A DNA stretch of 64,000 nt, taken from Azospirillum brasilense (GTDB lineage Bacteria > Pseudomonadota > Alphaproteobacteria > Azospirillales > Azospirillaceae). This document shows positions 25,707-36,959 of the stretch, in pieces. The notes beneath the pieces were generated by a model, which made no database searches, had not been told where the DNA came from, and saw nothing but the letters and a program-made list of their open reading frames with translations. The stretch is from assembly GCF_007827815.1 (NCBI RefSeq), contig NZ_VITH01000009.1, positions 186,001 through 250,000 on the forward strand, written 5' to 3'. The position numbers and the translations under genes are program-made. Position 1 is the stretch's first letter, and every line of letters starts with the position of its first letter.

Positions 25707-27188
25707 ATGATGAGCGTTTCCACCACCGACCGGCAGACCGCCACGCACCCCGCGGACCCCGCGCGCAAGGGCGGCCTCTACGCCAAGCACAACAAGATCT
25801 ACCCGAAGTCGGTCGCCGGCGCCTTCCGCCGGCTGAAATGGCTGACGCTGATCCTTCTGCTCGGCCTTTACTACGTCACCCCCTGGATTCGCTGGGATCG
25901 CGGCCCCAACGCGCCGGACCAGGCAGTGCTGGTGGATATGCCGGGCCGCCGCCTGTACTTCTTCTTCATCGAGCTGTGGCCGCAGCAGGTCTATTACCTG
26001 ACCGGCGCGCTGATCCTGGGGGCCATCGGCCTGTTCCTGGCGACCGCACTGGCCGGCCGCGTCTGGTGCGGCTACGCCTGCCCGCAGACGGTGTGGAGCG
26101 ACCTGTTCCTGTGGGTGGAGCGCCGGATCGAGGGCGACCGCGGCGACCGCATCCGCCTCGACAACGCCCCCTGGTCGCCGGCCAAGCTGGGCAGGAAGGC
26201 GGCCAAGCACGCCGCGTGGCTGCTGATCGCGCTGCTGACCGGCGGCGCCTGGGTCTTCTACTTCAACGACGCCCCGACCCTGGCGCTGGAGATGCTGCGG
26301 TTCGAGGCGTCCTCAAGCGTGCTGCTGTTCATCGGGCTGTTCACCGCGACCACCTATCTGCTGGCCGGCCACGCGCGCGAGCAGGTGTGCATCTACATGT
26401 GCCCCTGGCCGCGCTTCCAGGCGGCGATGCAGGACGAGGAGAGCCTGACCGTCACCTATGAGGACTGGCGCGGCGAGGGCCGCGGCCACCTGAAGCGCTC
26501 GCAAAGCTGGGAGGAGCGCCGGGCGGCGGGGCTGGGCGACTGCATCGACTGCGGGGCCTGCGTCCATGTCTGCCCGACCGGGGTGGACATCCGCAACGGC
26601 CCGCAGCTCGCCTGCATCGGCTGCGGCCTGTGCGTGGACGCCTGCAACGACGTGATGGCGAAGATCGGGCGGCCCGGCGATCTGGTCCGCTTCGATTCCC
26701 TGAACGCCCAGATCGCGCGGGCCAACGGCGCCAAGCCGGCCTTCAAGCCGATCCGCCCGCGCACCATCATCTACGCGCTGCTGCTGACCGTCGTCGGCGG
26801 GATGATGGCCGCCGGGCTGGTGCTGACGCCGAAGGTGGACGTGAACATCCTGCGCGACCGCGCGCCGCTGTTCGTCACCCTGTCCAACGGCGACGTCCAG
26901 AACGCCTACACGGTCAAGGTTCTGAACATGACTCGGGAGGCCCAGACCTACCGCCTGTCCTTCAGCGGGCTTCCCGGCGCCGTCCTGTCGGTGGCCGGCG
27001 GCGAGGGCGAGGCGGCGGAGGGCTCCGTCCTGGTCCAGGCCGATCCCGACAGCGTGGCGACCCACCGCGTGCTGGTCCGCGTGCCGCAGGGGGCGCTGCG
27101 CCAGCCCTCGACCCCAACGGCCTTCGTCGTCACCCGCCAGCCGGACGGGCTGACCGTCCAGCACGAGACCGTCTTCCTCGGTCCCTGA
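25707..27188 (+). CDS. ccoG: cytochrome oxidase accessory protein CcoG/FixG (copy 1)
   Basis: A 493-aa inner-membrane ferredoxin-like protein. It has 'YAKHNKIYPKSVAGAFRRLK' at the start and five or so membrane helices. 'GRVWCGYACPQTVWSDLFLW' and 'EQVCIYMCPWPRFQ' follow, then two 4Fe-4S motifs ('CIDCGACVHVCP', 'CIGCGLCVDAC') and a C-terminal periplasmic Ig-like domain. CcoG reduces copper for assembly of the cbb3 oxidase CuB site. No ccoNOQP cluster is in the window. A 34-aa membrane peptide gene follows by 34 nt. A second ccoG is at 36960. Confidence 0.95.
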   Translation: MMSVSTTDRQTATHPADPARKGGLYAKHNKIYPKSVAGAFRRLKWLTLILLLGLYYVTPWIRWDRGPNAPDQAVLVDMPGRRLYFFFIELWPQQVYYLTGALILGAIGLFLATALAGRVWCGYACPQTVWSDLFLWVERRIEGDRGDRIRLDNAPWSPAKLGRKAAKHAAWLLIALLTGGAWVFYFNDAPTLALEMLRFEASSSVLLFIGLFTATTYLLAGHAREQVCIYMCPWPRFQAAMQDEESLTVTYEDWRGEGRGHLKRSQSWEERRAAGLGDCIDCGACVHVCPTGVDIRNGPQLACIGCGLCVDACNDVMAKIGRPGDLVRFDSLNAQIARANGAKPAFKPIRPRTIIYALLLTVVGGMMAAGLVLTPKVDVNILRDRAPLFVTLSNGDVQNAYTVKVLNMTREAQTYRLSFSGLPGAVLSVAGGEGEAAEGSVLVQADPDSVATHRVLVRVPQGALRQPSTPTAFVVTRQPDGLTVQHETVFLGP

Positions 27189-27222
27189 TCCCCTCTTCCT
27201 CGTCCACCAAGGAGAGCGTGCC

Positions 27223-27327
27223 ATGAACTTCGACACCACCACCTACATCGCCCTGGTCGGCGCCCTCAGCGTGTTCGTCGTGACCATCGGCGTCTTCGCC
27301 TTCCTGCTGACCCGCAAGGGCAAGTGA
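27223..27327 (+). CDS. 34-aa single-helix membrane protein
   Basis: MNFDTTTYIALVGALSVFVV then a further hydrophobic stretch and the basic tail TRKGK. AAGGAGAG lies 7 nt before the ATG, a strong ribosome site, and the gene sits directly after ccoG. The single helix and small size resemble CcoQ/CcoH-type oxidase accessory peptides, but I cannot assign a family. The following 143 nt to the glycosyltransferase show nothing recognisable. Confidence 0.65.
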   Translation: MNFDTTTYIALVGALSVFVVTIGVFAFLLTRKGK

Positions 27328-27470
27328 CCGCTTCGGCGGCGAGGCGGGTGTCCGGTCCCCCGGGCGCCCTCCTTCCGCCCGGGGGGCCGGTTGCCTGGAG
27401 CGCCGGACCTGGTGCATAACGGCGTTCGCCGGGAACCTCCCCCGCGAACGGCGTCGTGAAGGGTCCATCG

Positions 27471-28325
27471 ATGGAAGTGCTGCGATTCGCGCCGGAGGAC
27501 TTCTCCGACGAACTTCTCTCGCTCGAAGTCGCCAAGCTCATCAAGGACGAAACGCCTCCGGCCGAACCGCTCACCTTCCATGCCTATTGGGACGGCGCGC
27601 TGAACGAGAAGCACCTGATTTCGGTGAAAAGCTGCCATCTGTTCAATGTGCGCGGCAAGGCAAACAGGATCATCGTCTGGACGCAGAACGGCGTCGACAA
27701 CGCGTATCGGAATGAAATCGCAAAATACGCGGAGATCCGTGCCTTCTCCGAGCGCGACGAATGCCGCGGGACCTTTCTTGAAGGCTATGATTTCGGGCGG
27801 TCGCTCGACGCGTCCTTCTATTCCGACATCGTCCGCTACATCCTGCTCTACAAACACGGCGGCGTGTGGTTCGACCTCGACTGCCTGTTCCTGCGGAGCG
27901 TCACACCCCTCCTGAACCAGTTTCCCGGCAAGATCCTGGCCTACCGCTGGGAGCGGCAGAGCTATCCCAACGGCGCGCTCTACATCTCCCCGACGCCGCG
28001 GTCGGAGGCGATGAAGGGCAACATCGCGTTCATCCGGAACCGCGGCCGCGGCTGGGGCTTCCAGCAGGCCGGCCTGGTCTACGACACGCCGTTGGACATC
28101 CTCGTGCTGCCGTGCCCCTGGTTCGACGCCGGGTGGATCGATAATCCCGTTCTGCACTTCAAGGATTTCATGAGGGCGTCGCCGGTCGCCTTCGACCTCG
28201 ACAGCTTCTTCCCCGGCGCCTTCTGCTTCCATTGGCACAACAAGTGGCGCGACGTTATCGAGCCGACGAGCCCTATGGATCGGCTCGCCCGCGACATTGA
28301 CCGCCGGCTGTCCCTGGGGGGCTGA
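27471..28325 (+). CDS. DXD glycosyltransferase (capsular polysaccharide synthesis type)
   Basis: A 284-aa protein. 'FHAYWDGALNEKHLISVKSC' near residue 38, a predicted Rossmann-like core and 'SDIVRYILLYKHGGVWFDLD' (about 115-135) with the DXD metal/nucleotide-sugar motif are typical of the Gly_transf_sug/OCH1-like group. A C-terminal 'CFHWHNKW' follows. No signal peptide or membrane helix is seen, so it is probably cytosolic or peripheral. The 5' half is less GC-rich than its neighbours, which hints at transfer. I took ATG 27471 (AAGGG upstream) over GTG 27456. Confidence 0.82.
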   Translation: MEVLRFAPEDFSDELLSLEVAKLIKDETPPAEPLTFHAYWDGALNEKHLISVKSCHLFNVRGKANRIIVWTQNGVDNAYRNEIAKYAEIRAFSERDECRGTFLEGYDFGRSLDASFYSDIVRYILLYKHGGVWFDLDCLFLRSVTPLLNQFPGKILAYRWERQSYPNGALYISPTPRSEAMKGNIAFIRNRGRGWGFQQAGLVYDTPLDILVLPCPWFDAGWIDNPVLHFKDFMRASPVAFDLDSFFPGAFCFHWHNKWRDVIEPTSPMDRLARDIDRRLSLGG

Positions 28326-28402
28326 CCGCCACCGCGATCATCGCCGCCCGCCCGTGTTGAAGCCCCGACGCCGGACAGAACAGGACGGAGCGGGGACCCA
28401 CC

Positions 28403-29245
28403 ATGACCACGACGCTGACGGGAAGCGCCGACCGCCTGGAGGCGGGCGGCTGGGCGGCCAGCAGCAACGTCTGGAATCCGGGCGGCTACCGCAACGGCAA
28501 GGACTTCACCCAGTCCATCGCCATCGATGAGGCGACCTTCCCGAACGGGACGGTGATCAGTTGGAACTGGCCCTACGACAGCCGGCGCGCCCTGACCTAC
28601 GAGAATTACCCGGTGCGGGCCTACCCGGAGCTGACCCACGGGATCAATCCGTGGAACGGCGCGCCGTCCACCAGCACGGTCCTGCCGGCGCGGATCGCCG
28701 ACCTGCCGAATTTCGACGTGACCTACAAGGTCGGCCTGACCGGTCCCCCGAACCTCTACAACGTTGCCGTCAGCCTGTGGATCGGCGACGACCCGAACAA
28801 GGGGATCGAGGGGGTGACCGACGAGGTGATGGTGTGGCTGCACAGCGGCTATTTCACCCCCGCCGGGGAGCCGGTCGCGACGCTGACCGACGCGCAGGGG
28901 GACGCCACGCTGTGGAACAAGCCGGTGTTCAGCGGCGGGGTCGACGGCAACCCGATCGACTGGGAATACACGGTCCTGCAATACGGCGACGACCGGCTGG
29001 CCGGAACGCTGGACCTGGACGGGCTGCTGGACGAGCTTCAGACCCGTGGCATCGTCAGCGAGACGGACTGGGTTCTTGGCTTCCAGTTCGGCGCCGAGGT
29101 CGCGGCGGGCGCCGGATCGATGACGGTCGATCAGCTGGCCGTGGATTTCGCGGCGCCACCGACGCCGGTTCTGACTCCAACCCCGGCTCCGGCGGCGGTC
29201 ACGACGCCGCCGGAGCCGGTGATCGGGGTGGTGCCGTCGGCGTAG
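28403..29245 (+). CDS. glycoside hydrolase family 12-like endoglucanase
   Basis: A 280-aa protein. 'WNWPYDSRRALTYENYPVRA', 'LPARIADLPNFDVTYKVGL' and 'NLYNVAVSLWIGDD' lead to 'TDEVMVWLHSG' with the likely nucleophile Glu. Near the C-terminus 'LGFQFGAEV' fits the region of the acid/base Glu. This is the GH12 beta-jelly-roll pattern; members cleave beta-1,4-glucans or xyloglucan. The end is a Pro/Thr-rich tail (PTPVLTPTPAPAAV). No Sec signal is visible at the N-terminus (MTTTLTGSADRLE), which is odd for a wall-degrading enzyme. A plant-associated role is inferred. Confidence 0.78.
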   Translation: MTTTLTGSADRLEAGGWAASSNVWNPGGYRNGKDFTQSIAIDEATFPNGTVISWNWPYDSRRALTYENYPVRAYPELTHGINPWNGAPSTSTVLPARIADLPNFDVTYKVGLTGPPNLYNVAVSLWIGDDPNKGIEGVTDEVMVWLHSGYFTPAGEPVATLTDAQGDATLWNKPVFSGGVDGNPIDWEYTVLQYGDDRLAGTLDLDGLLDELQTRGIVSETDWVLGFQFGAEVAAGAGSMTVDQLAVDFAAPPTPVLTPTPAPAAVTTPPEPVIGVVPSA

Positions 29246-29290
29246 GGGGGGGGCGGCCATGACGGCCCCCCACCCCCAATCCCCGACGGA

Positions 29291-30370
29291 TCAGCCGGCC
29301 AGCGACTTGCCGGAAGCGCCCAGATCGGCGAAGGCCTCGTCCAGGCGGCGGACCATGCCCTGCTCGCCCAGGCGCAGCCACTTGCGCGGGTCGTACAGCT
29401 TCTTCAGCGGCTTGCCCGACTGCGGGTCGATCTGATGGCGGAAGGCCGCCTCGTTCTCCAGCACGAAGCCGCCGATGGACTCGGCGAAGGCGAACTGGGT
29501 GTCGGTGTCGATGTTCATCTTGAACACGCCGAAGCCGACCGCCTGGGCGATCTTCTCCTTCTCCGACCCCGAACCGCCGTGGAACACCAGGGCCAGCGGC
29601 TTGGCGCCGCCGCCGTGACGCTCCGCCACCAGCGCCTGCGAGGCGCCGAGAATCTCCGGACGCAGCTTGACGTTGCCCGGCGCGTAGACGCCGTGCACGT
29701 TGCCGAAGGAGGCCGCGACCGAGAAGTGGCCGATGGGCGACAGCTCCTCATAGGCGCGCAGCACGTCTTCCGGCTGGGTGTAGAGGTGGGCGTTGTTGGC
29801 GGCGTCCAGGTCCTCCGACCCGATGCCGTCCTCCTCGCCGCCGGTCACGCCCAGTTCGATCTCCAGGCTCATGCCCAGCGGGGCGAGGCGCTTGAGGACG
29901 CGGGCGCATTCCGACAGGTTGAAGTCCAGCGACTCCTCCGACAGGTCGAGCATGTGCGAGCTGAACAGCGGGCGGCCGGTGCGGCGGAAATGCTCCTCGC
30001 CGTGGTCGATCATGCCCTCGACCCAGGGGATCAGGCCCTTGTTGGCGTGGTCGGTGTGCAGGACGACGCAGACGCCATACTGCTCGGCCAGCAGATGGAC
30101 GTGCTGGGCCGCCGACACGGCGCCGAGGATGCGCGCCTGGAGCGCGTCCTTCATGCCCTCGCCGGCGTAGAAGCGGGCGCCGCCGTTGGAGAGCTGCACG
30201 ATCACGTCGGAGCGGTTCTTCGCCGCCGCCTCGAGGACGGCGTTGATGCCGTTGGTGCCGACCACGTTGACCGCCGGCAGAGCGTAACCGCCGTCCTGGC
30301 AGGCGGCGATCAGCGCGCGGTAGTCCTCTCCGGTCACGACGCCGGGCTTCAGTCGGGTCGGGGCAGACAT
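29291..30370 (-). CDS. fba: class II fructose-bisphosphate aldolase
   Basis: A 359-aa zinc aldolase of the FbaA type. Zn and substrate motifs are present: 'VVLHTDHANKGLIPWVEGM', 'SHMLDLSEESLDFNL', 'LEIELGVTGGEEDG', 'GNVHGVYAPGNVKL', 'LVFHGGSGSEKEKI' and 'FKMNIDTDTQFAFAE'. It cleaves fructose 1,6-bisphosphate to triose phosphates. The start is the ATG at 30370 preceded by GAGGGAGG. An inverted repeat TTGAA-N7-TTCAA lies at 30402-30418, 31 nt upstream, and may be an operator. Confidence 0.96.
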   Translation of the reverse strand: MSAPTRLKPGVVTGEDYRALIAACQDGGYALPAVNVVGTNGINAVLEAAAKNRSDVIVQLSNGGARFYAGEGMKDALQARILGAVSAAQHVHLLAEQYGVCVVLHTDHANKGLIPWVEGMIDHGEEHFRRTGRPLFSSHMLDLSEESLDFNLSECARVLKRLAPLGMSLEIELGVTGGEEDGIGSEDLDAANNAHLYTQPEDVLRAYEELSPIGHFSVAASFGNVHGVYAPGNVKLRPEILGASQALVAERHGGGAKPLALVFHGGSGSEKEKIAQAVGFGVFKMNIDTDTQFAFAESIGGFVLENEAAFRHQIDPQSGKPLKKLYDPRKWLRLGEQGMVRRLDEAFADLGASGKSLAG

Positions 30371-30598
30371 GGGTGAATTCCTCCCTCGGAAAAATACTGC
30401 CTTGAAACTTTGGTTCAAACGTCGGTTCGATCGTTCGGCCAAGCCCCATATGGGCATGGGACCGGCGAACGCCACGCGCTCTTTTTGCCACTTCCCGCGC
30501 CGGAACGCTGCAAAAGACTTGCCGCGAAAGCCACCCTGGACCTGTGACGAAAAGACCCGCGGCACCGCGCGGGACAGCAACAGCAAGGAGACCGGACC

Positions 30599-31483
30599 AT
30601 GGACGCTCACTGTGTCTGGGAGGCGGGCGCGCAGCTCGGCGAGGGGCCGGTCTGGTCGCCCTCGCGCGCCGCCCTGTTCGCCGTGGACATCCGCGGGTCG
30701 CGCCTGCTGCGCTACACCCCCGCCGACGGCCAGGGGCGCTCCTGGCCGCTGGAGGAGGCCGCCTGCTGGCTGGTCGAGCGGGCGGACGGCGCCGGCTTCG
30801 TCGCCGGGCTGCGCTCCCGCCGGCTGGTCGGCCTGACGCTCGACGGCGACCGGCTCTCGGTCGGAGCCGAGTTGCTGCGGCTGGAGGAGGACAGGCCCGG
30901 CAACCGGCTGAACGACGCCATGGCCGACGCGGCGGGCCGGCTGTGGGTGGGCAGCATGGACGACGCGGAACAGGAAGCCTCCGGCGCCCTCTACCGCGTC
31001 GGGCCGGATGACGGTTCCGTGGCGCGGGTGGACGAGGGCTACACGGTCAGCAACGGCCCGGCCCTGTCCCCGGACGGCCGGACGCTCTACCACACCGACA
31101 GCCCGTCCCGGACCATCTTCGCCTTCACCCTGGCCGGGGACGGTTCACTGTCCGACAAGCGCGCCCACATCCGCTTCGGCGAGGACGATGGTTATCCCGA
31201 CGGCATGACCTGCGACGCCGAGGGCTATCTCTGGGTCGCCCACTGGAGCGGCGGGCGGGTCAGCCGCTTCCGGCCCGATGGGACGCTGGACCGGGTGGTG
31301 CGGCTGCCGGTGTCCAACGTGACCTCCTGCGCCTTCGGCGGGCCGGGGCTGGACCGGCTGTTCATCACCACCGCCGCTGCCACCAGCCAGGACGCGCCGG
31401 CCGGGGAACCGCTGGCCGGCGGGCTGTTCGCCTGCACGCCCGGAGTCGCCGGGCTGCCGGCGGGTCGGTTCGGCGTGCCCTGA
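30599..31483 (+). CDS. SMP-30/gluconolactonase family lactonase
   Basis: A 294-aa six-bladed beta-propeller hydrolase. The divalent-metal ligands of the family are all present: Glu15 ('GEGPVW'), Asn105 ('NRLNDAMAD'), Asn152 ('SNGPALSPDG') and Asp201 ('YPDGMTCD'). It hydrolyses a sugar lactone such as L-arabinono-1,4-lactone or gluconolactone. The size is close to the Azospirillum L-arabinolactonase, but no pentose pathway genes are next to it, so the substrate is open. It is divergent from fba; the 228-nt gap between them holds promoters only. Confidence 0.88.
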   Translation: MDAHCVWEAGAQLGEGPVWSPSRAALFAVDIRGSRLLRYTPADGQGRSWPLEEAACWLVERADGAGFVAGLRSRRLVGLTLDGDRLSVGAELLRLEEDRPGNRLNDAMADAAGRLWVGSMDDAEQEASGALYRVGPDDGSVARVDEGYTVSNGPALSPDGRTLYHTDSPSRTIFAFTLAGDGSLSDKRAHIRFGEDDGYPDGMTCDAEGYLWVAHWSGGRVSRFRPDGTLDRVVRLPVSNVTSCAFGGPGLDRLFITTAAATSQDAPAGEPLAGGLFACTPGVAGLPAGRFGVP

Positions 31484-31510
31484 ACACGCCGCCGGTCCCA
31501 GGCTCGAGCC

Positions 31511-31540
31511 TTGCCAGCGGATTTGATATACTAGTATAAA
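31511..31540 (+). promoter_or_regulatory. promoter with perfect palindrome upstream of ppc
   Basis: TTGCCA (31511-31516), an 18-bp spacer, then TATAAA (31535-31540). TATACTAGTATA at 31527-31538 overlaps the -10, identical to the elements at mgsA and the first sRNA. It would give a ppc leader of about 245 nt. Confidence 0.55.
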
Positions 31541-31570
31541 TGCGACGCTGACCAGCAGCCGTCACCGCAT

Positions 31571-31610
31571 GGCGGAAGGATCGCGCGCCATCGTGGCGGG
31601 CCCTTCCGCC
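31571..31610 (+). other. nested hairpin in the ppc leader
   Basis: GGCGGAAGG (31571-31579) pairs with CCTTCCGCC (31602-31610), and inside it CGCCATCGTGGCG forms a second hairpin. There is no U-run, so it is not a simple terminator. It may be a leader control element or the body of a short RNA. Confidence 0.45.
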
Positions 31611-31792
31611 AAGTGATAGATCTGTGCGTACGCCGCAGCGCAACCGTCGCCCCCGGGCGGCGGCGTCCGCAACCGTGCCGAAGCCGTTCTCCCACAAGGG
31701 AAAAAGGGCTTTAGCGGGTGCAGCAAACTGCTTTACAGTTGCACGCCGATCCTTTCGACGGTTCCACCTTCGCACAGCCGGAGCGACCCACG

Positions 31793-34612
<2,820 letters not shown>

Positions 34613-34725
34613 TCCCGCGAGCACCGCGCCATCCCGTCGCTCCGGCGGGATGGTGTGGTGTGGCGCATCGGGAGGGCGCCACCGAAAATGCACGGGGAAA
34701 AGGGTTGCCATCCCCGATTTCGCAC

Positions 34726-34754
34726 TTGCGTTCGTAGTAATATACTAGTATGTT
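34726..34754 (+). promoter_or_regulatory. promoter with palindrome variant, ahead of second sRNA
   Basis: TTGCGT (34726-34731), a 17-bp spacer, then TATGTT (34749-34754). TATACTAGTATG at 34741-34752 matches the palindrome at 11 of 12 positions. The design is the same as at 9438-9466. Confidence 0.6.
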
Positions 34755-34760
34755 TCTTCT

Positions 34761-34866
34761 TGTGTTCAAGCGTTGTGGGCCGCCGTTGCGGCGGCTGGTG
34801 CGACGTCCTGGACGTTTCCTCCCTAGACTCGAAGGCCATCGGGGACCACCCCGGTGGCCTTTTTTC
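34761..34866 (+). ncRNA. candidate regulatory small RNA, ar14/suhB-like
   Basis: A transcript of about 105 nt is predicted from the palindromic promoter to a strong intrinsic terminator in the ppc to 34921 gap. It contains a GCCGCCGTTGCGGCGGC hairpin and, just before the terminator, GGACGTTTCCTCCCTAGACT. The CCTCCC stretch is an anti-Shine-Dalgarno motif. This box is shared with the candidate at 9473-9593 and, as I recall, with the ar14/suhB sRNAs of alphaproteobacteria. The 5' end is an estimate. Confidence 0.6.
34834..34865 (+). terminator. intrinsic terminator of the second sRNA
   Basis: GGCCATCGGGG (34834-34844) pairs with CCCCGGTGGCC (34849-34859) across the loop ACCA and is followed by TTTTTT. 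It is one of the clearest terminators in the window. Confidence 0.9.
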
Positions 34867-34920
34867 TGTGCACGCTTTGGCTGTGGAGCCTGTTATCGTG
34901 ATGGGAGGAAAGGAGGTCCC

Positions 34921-35175
34921 ATGCATCCGATGCCGCGCGACTCCAGACCGGACGGCACGTTTGCCCCGCTGTCGGAGGGCTGCCGCTTCGTGATGAACCG
35001 CCGCGAGCGCCACGACTCCGACATCGTCGAAACCCGCCTCATGCTCCGCAAGGCCATCCGTGTGATGGGCGAGGAGGCGGCCGGCATGGTTTACGAACCG
35101 GAGCGCCTCACACGGAAGGGCGCCGCAACCGGCGCGGCCTTCCGCTCCACGCCCGCACCGAACGTTGACGCGTGA
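34921..35175 (+). CDS. small hypothetical protein, 84 aa
   Basis: The gene starts MHPMPRDSRPDG behind a near-perfect AGGAGGT at 34911-34917. The product is hydrophilic, with a helix-rich centre 'RRERHDSDIVETRLMLRKAI' and a Thr/Ala/Pro-rich tail ending NVDA. No domain is recognised and no membrane segment is seen. The strong ribosome site and a clear gap on both sides make it likely real. Confidence 0.6.
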   Translation: MHPMPRDSRPDGTFAPLSEGCRFVMNRRERHDSDIVETRLMLRKAIRVMGEEAAGMVYEPERLTRKGAATGAAFRSTPAPNVDA

Positions 35176-35241
35176 CCTGATCAAGGCCGTCCGCACCAAT
35201 GCGGCGCTGGACTCGGCGGGCGCGTTGCCGTGTCGCGCACA

Positions 35242-35270
35242 TTGACAATCCATACAATGCGGGGTGTAAT
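35242..35270 (+). promoter_or_regulatory. consensus promoter of the MocR-type gene
   Basis: TTGACA (35242-35247), a 17-bp spacer, then TGTAAT (35265-35270). The spacer contains ATACAATG, and GTGTAATG follows at the -10, a pair of similar half-sites where an autoregulating MocR protein could bind. Confidence 0.6.
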
Positions 35271-35309
35271 GTCTGGAAGGGAGTGCCCCGTCTCCCTGCA
35301 AGGATCGCC

Positions 35310-36770
35310 ATGCCACCGTTTTCCACCCCCCAAACCTCCTCCCTCCCCGCCGCCCAGGCCGTCGATTGGGCGCCGTCCCTGGAGGACCGCAGCCGGCCCG
35401 TCTACATCGCCATCGCGGACGCCATCGCGGCGGACATCGGGGCGGGGCGGCTGAGGCCCGGCGACCGGCTGCCGCCGCAGCGGATCCTGGCCGACCGGCT
35501 GGGCATCGACTTCACCACCGTCAGCCGCGCCTATGGGGAGGCGCGCCACCGCGGGCTGGTCGACGCGCGGGTCGGGCAGGGCACCTTCGTGCGCAAGACC
35601 AGCCATGTTCCCCCGCCCTTCGCCGCGGAGCCGCACACCACCGCGGGCACCGTGCCGCTGGCCGTCAGCATGGCGATGAACCAGCCGCCGCAGCCGGAGG
35701 ACTCCGCCTCCCTCACCGCCCGCATGACCCGCGGGGTCGCTGCGGCCACGGCGGCTCTGGGCTTGCCGGACCTGCTGCGTTACCCGGACGGGGCCGACAG
35801 CCCGGACGACCGCGAAGCGGCGGTGCGCTGGCTGCGCCACCGCCTGCCCGGCCTGACGGCGGAGCGGGTGCTGGTGGCGCCCGGCACGCAGGCCGCCCTG
35901 CTCGCCCTGCTCTCCGCCCTGGCCCGCCCCGGCGATACGGTCTGCGCGGAGGCGCTGACCTATCCCGGCTTCCGCGCCGCCGCGGCCCAGCTCGGGCTGC
36001 GGGTGGTCGGCGTCCCGATGGACGCGGACGGCATCGACCCCGACGCGCTGCGCGCCGCGCTGGCCGAGCACCGGCCCAAGGCGCTCTACTGCATCCCGAC
36101 TTTCCACAACCCGACCACCGCGACCATGCCGGAGGAGCGGCGGCGGGCGGTCGTCGCGGCGTTGCGCGAGCACGGCGTTCCGGTGATCGAGGACGACATC
36201 TACGGCCCGTTGCCGGAATCGGCGCCGCCGCCGCTCGCCGCCTTCGCGCCGGAGCTGGCCTACCACGTCGCCGGGCTTGCCAAATGCGTGTCCCCGGCGC
36301 TGCGCATCGCCTATGTGGCGGCGCCCGACGCCCGGCAGGCCCGCCGGGTGGCGGTGGCGCAGCGGGCGACCACGCTGATCGCCGCCCCGCTGTCCGCCGC
36401 CATCGCCCGGCTGTGGATCGCCGACGGCACCGCCGAAGCCGTGCGCGACGCCATCCGGGCGGAGGCCATGGCCCGCCGGGCGCTCGCCGAATCGCTCCTG
36501 CCGGCGGAGCGGATCGTCACCAAGCGCGAGGCCTTCCACCTCTGGCTCACCCTGCCGGACGGCTGGGCCGGCGGGGAGTTCACCGCCCATCTGCGCAGCC
36601 GGGGCATCTCGGCGGTGGCCGCGGAGGCCTTCGCCACCACGCCGGACGTGCCCGCGGCCCTGCGCTTCTGCCTGGGCGCCCCGCTCGACCGCGACGAGAC
36701 CCGCCGCGCGCTGGAGATCCTGGCCGACGCCCTGGTCCTGCCCCCCGCCACCGCCGGCGTGATCATCTGA
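35310..36770 (+). CDS. MocR-type regulator (GntR helix-turn-helix + aminotransferase)
   Basis: A 486-aa PLP-binding regulator. The GntR winged helix spans about 20-90 ('LRPGDRLPPQRILADRLGID', 'TTVSRAYGEARHRGLV', 'GQGTFV'). A class I aminotransferase fold follows, with 'PGTQAALLALLSALARPGD', 'IPTFHNPTTATMP', 'VIEDDIYGPLPE' and the PLP lysine in 'VAGLAKCVSPALRI'. MocR proteins sense PLP or amino-donor ligands and control vitamin B6, GABA, taurine or transport genes. The target is not evident here: the next gene is ccoG on the same strand, 189 nt away. Confidence 0.92.
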   Translation: MPPFSTPQTSSLPAAQAVDWAPSLEDRSRPVYIAIADAIAADIGAGRLRPGDRLPPQRILADRLGIDFTTVSRAYGEARHRGLVDARVGQGTFVRKTSHVPPPFAAEPHTTAGTVPLAVSMAMNQPPQPEDSASLTARMTRGVAAATAALGLPDLLRYPDGADSPDDREAAVRWLRHRLPGLTAERVLVAPGTQAALLALLSALARPGDTVCAEALTYPGFRAAAAQLGLRVVGVPMDADGIDPDALRAALAEHRPKALYCIPTFHNPTTATMPEERRRAVVAALREHGVPVIEDDIYGPLPESAPPPLAAFAPELAYHVAGLAKCVSPALRIAYVAAPDARQARRVAVAQRATTLIAAPLSAAIARLWIADGTAEAVRDAIRAEAMARRALAESLLPAERIVTKREAFHLWLTLPDGWAGGEFTAHLRSRGISAVAAEAFATTPDVPAALRFCLGAPLDRDETRRALEILADALVLPPATAGVII

Positions 36771-36850
36771 GGCCCATCAAAGCCTGCTTCAGAGTGTCGC
36801 ATTGCTGGGATCGCCCCCTGAAGAATCAAGGATTTCCATACACGGCCTTT

Positions 36851-36866
36851 ATTGAATGCATTCAAT
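36851..36866 (+). promoter_or_regulatory. FNR/FixK-like box upstream of second ccoG
   Basis: ATTGAATGCATTCAAT is a perfect 16-bp palindrome containing TTGA-N6-TCAA, the form of the CRP/FNR-family site (consensus TTGAT-N4-ATCAA, 8 of 10 defined bases). A degenerate copy, ATTGAAGGCATACAG, lies at 36886-36900. Oxygen-responsive control of ccoG fits its role in micro-oxic respiration. Confidence 0.55.
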
Positions 36867-36959
36867 CGCGCTTGCAGAGTCGGCGATTGAAGGCATACAG
36901 TCGGCGCCATGCCGCAAGCCACCGCTCGGGTGGTGCGGATGTTTGCGCAGAGGCACGCC

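Noticed and set aside
29245..29278. G-run hairpin between the GH12 and fba genes as a terminator
   Set aside because: The stem is imperfect and no U-run is present on either strand.
34632..34654. Hairpin after ppc as its terminator
   Set aside because: Inverted repeat present but no U-run; the strong terminator at 34834 belongs to the sRNA unit.
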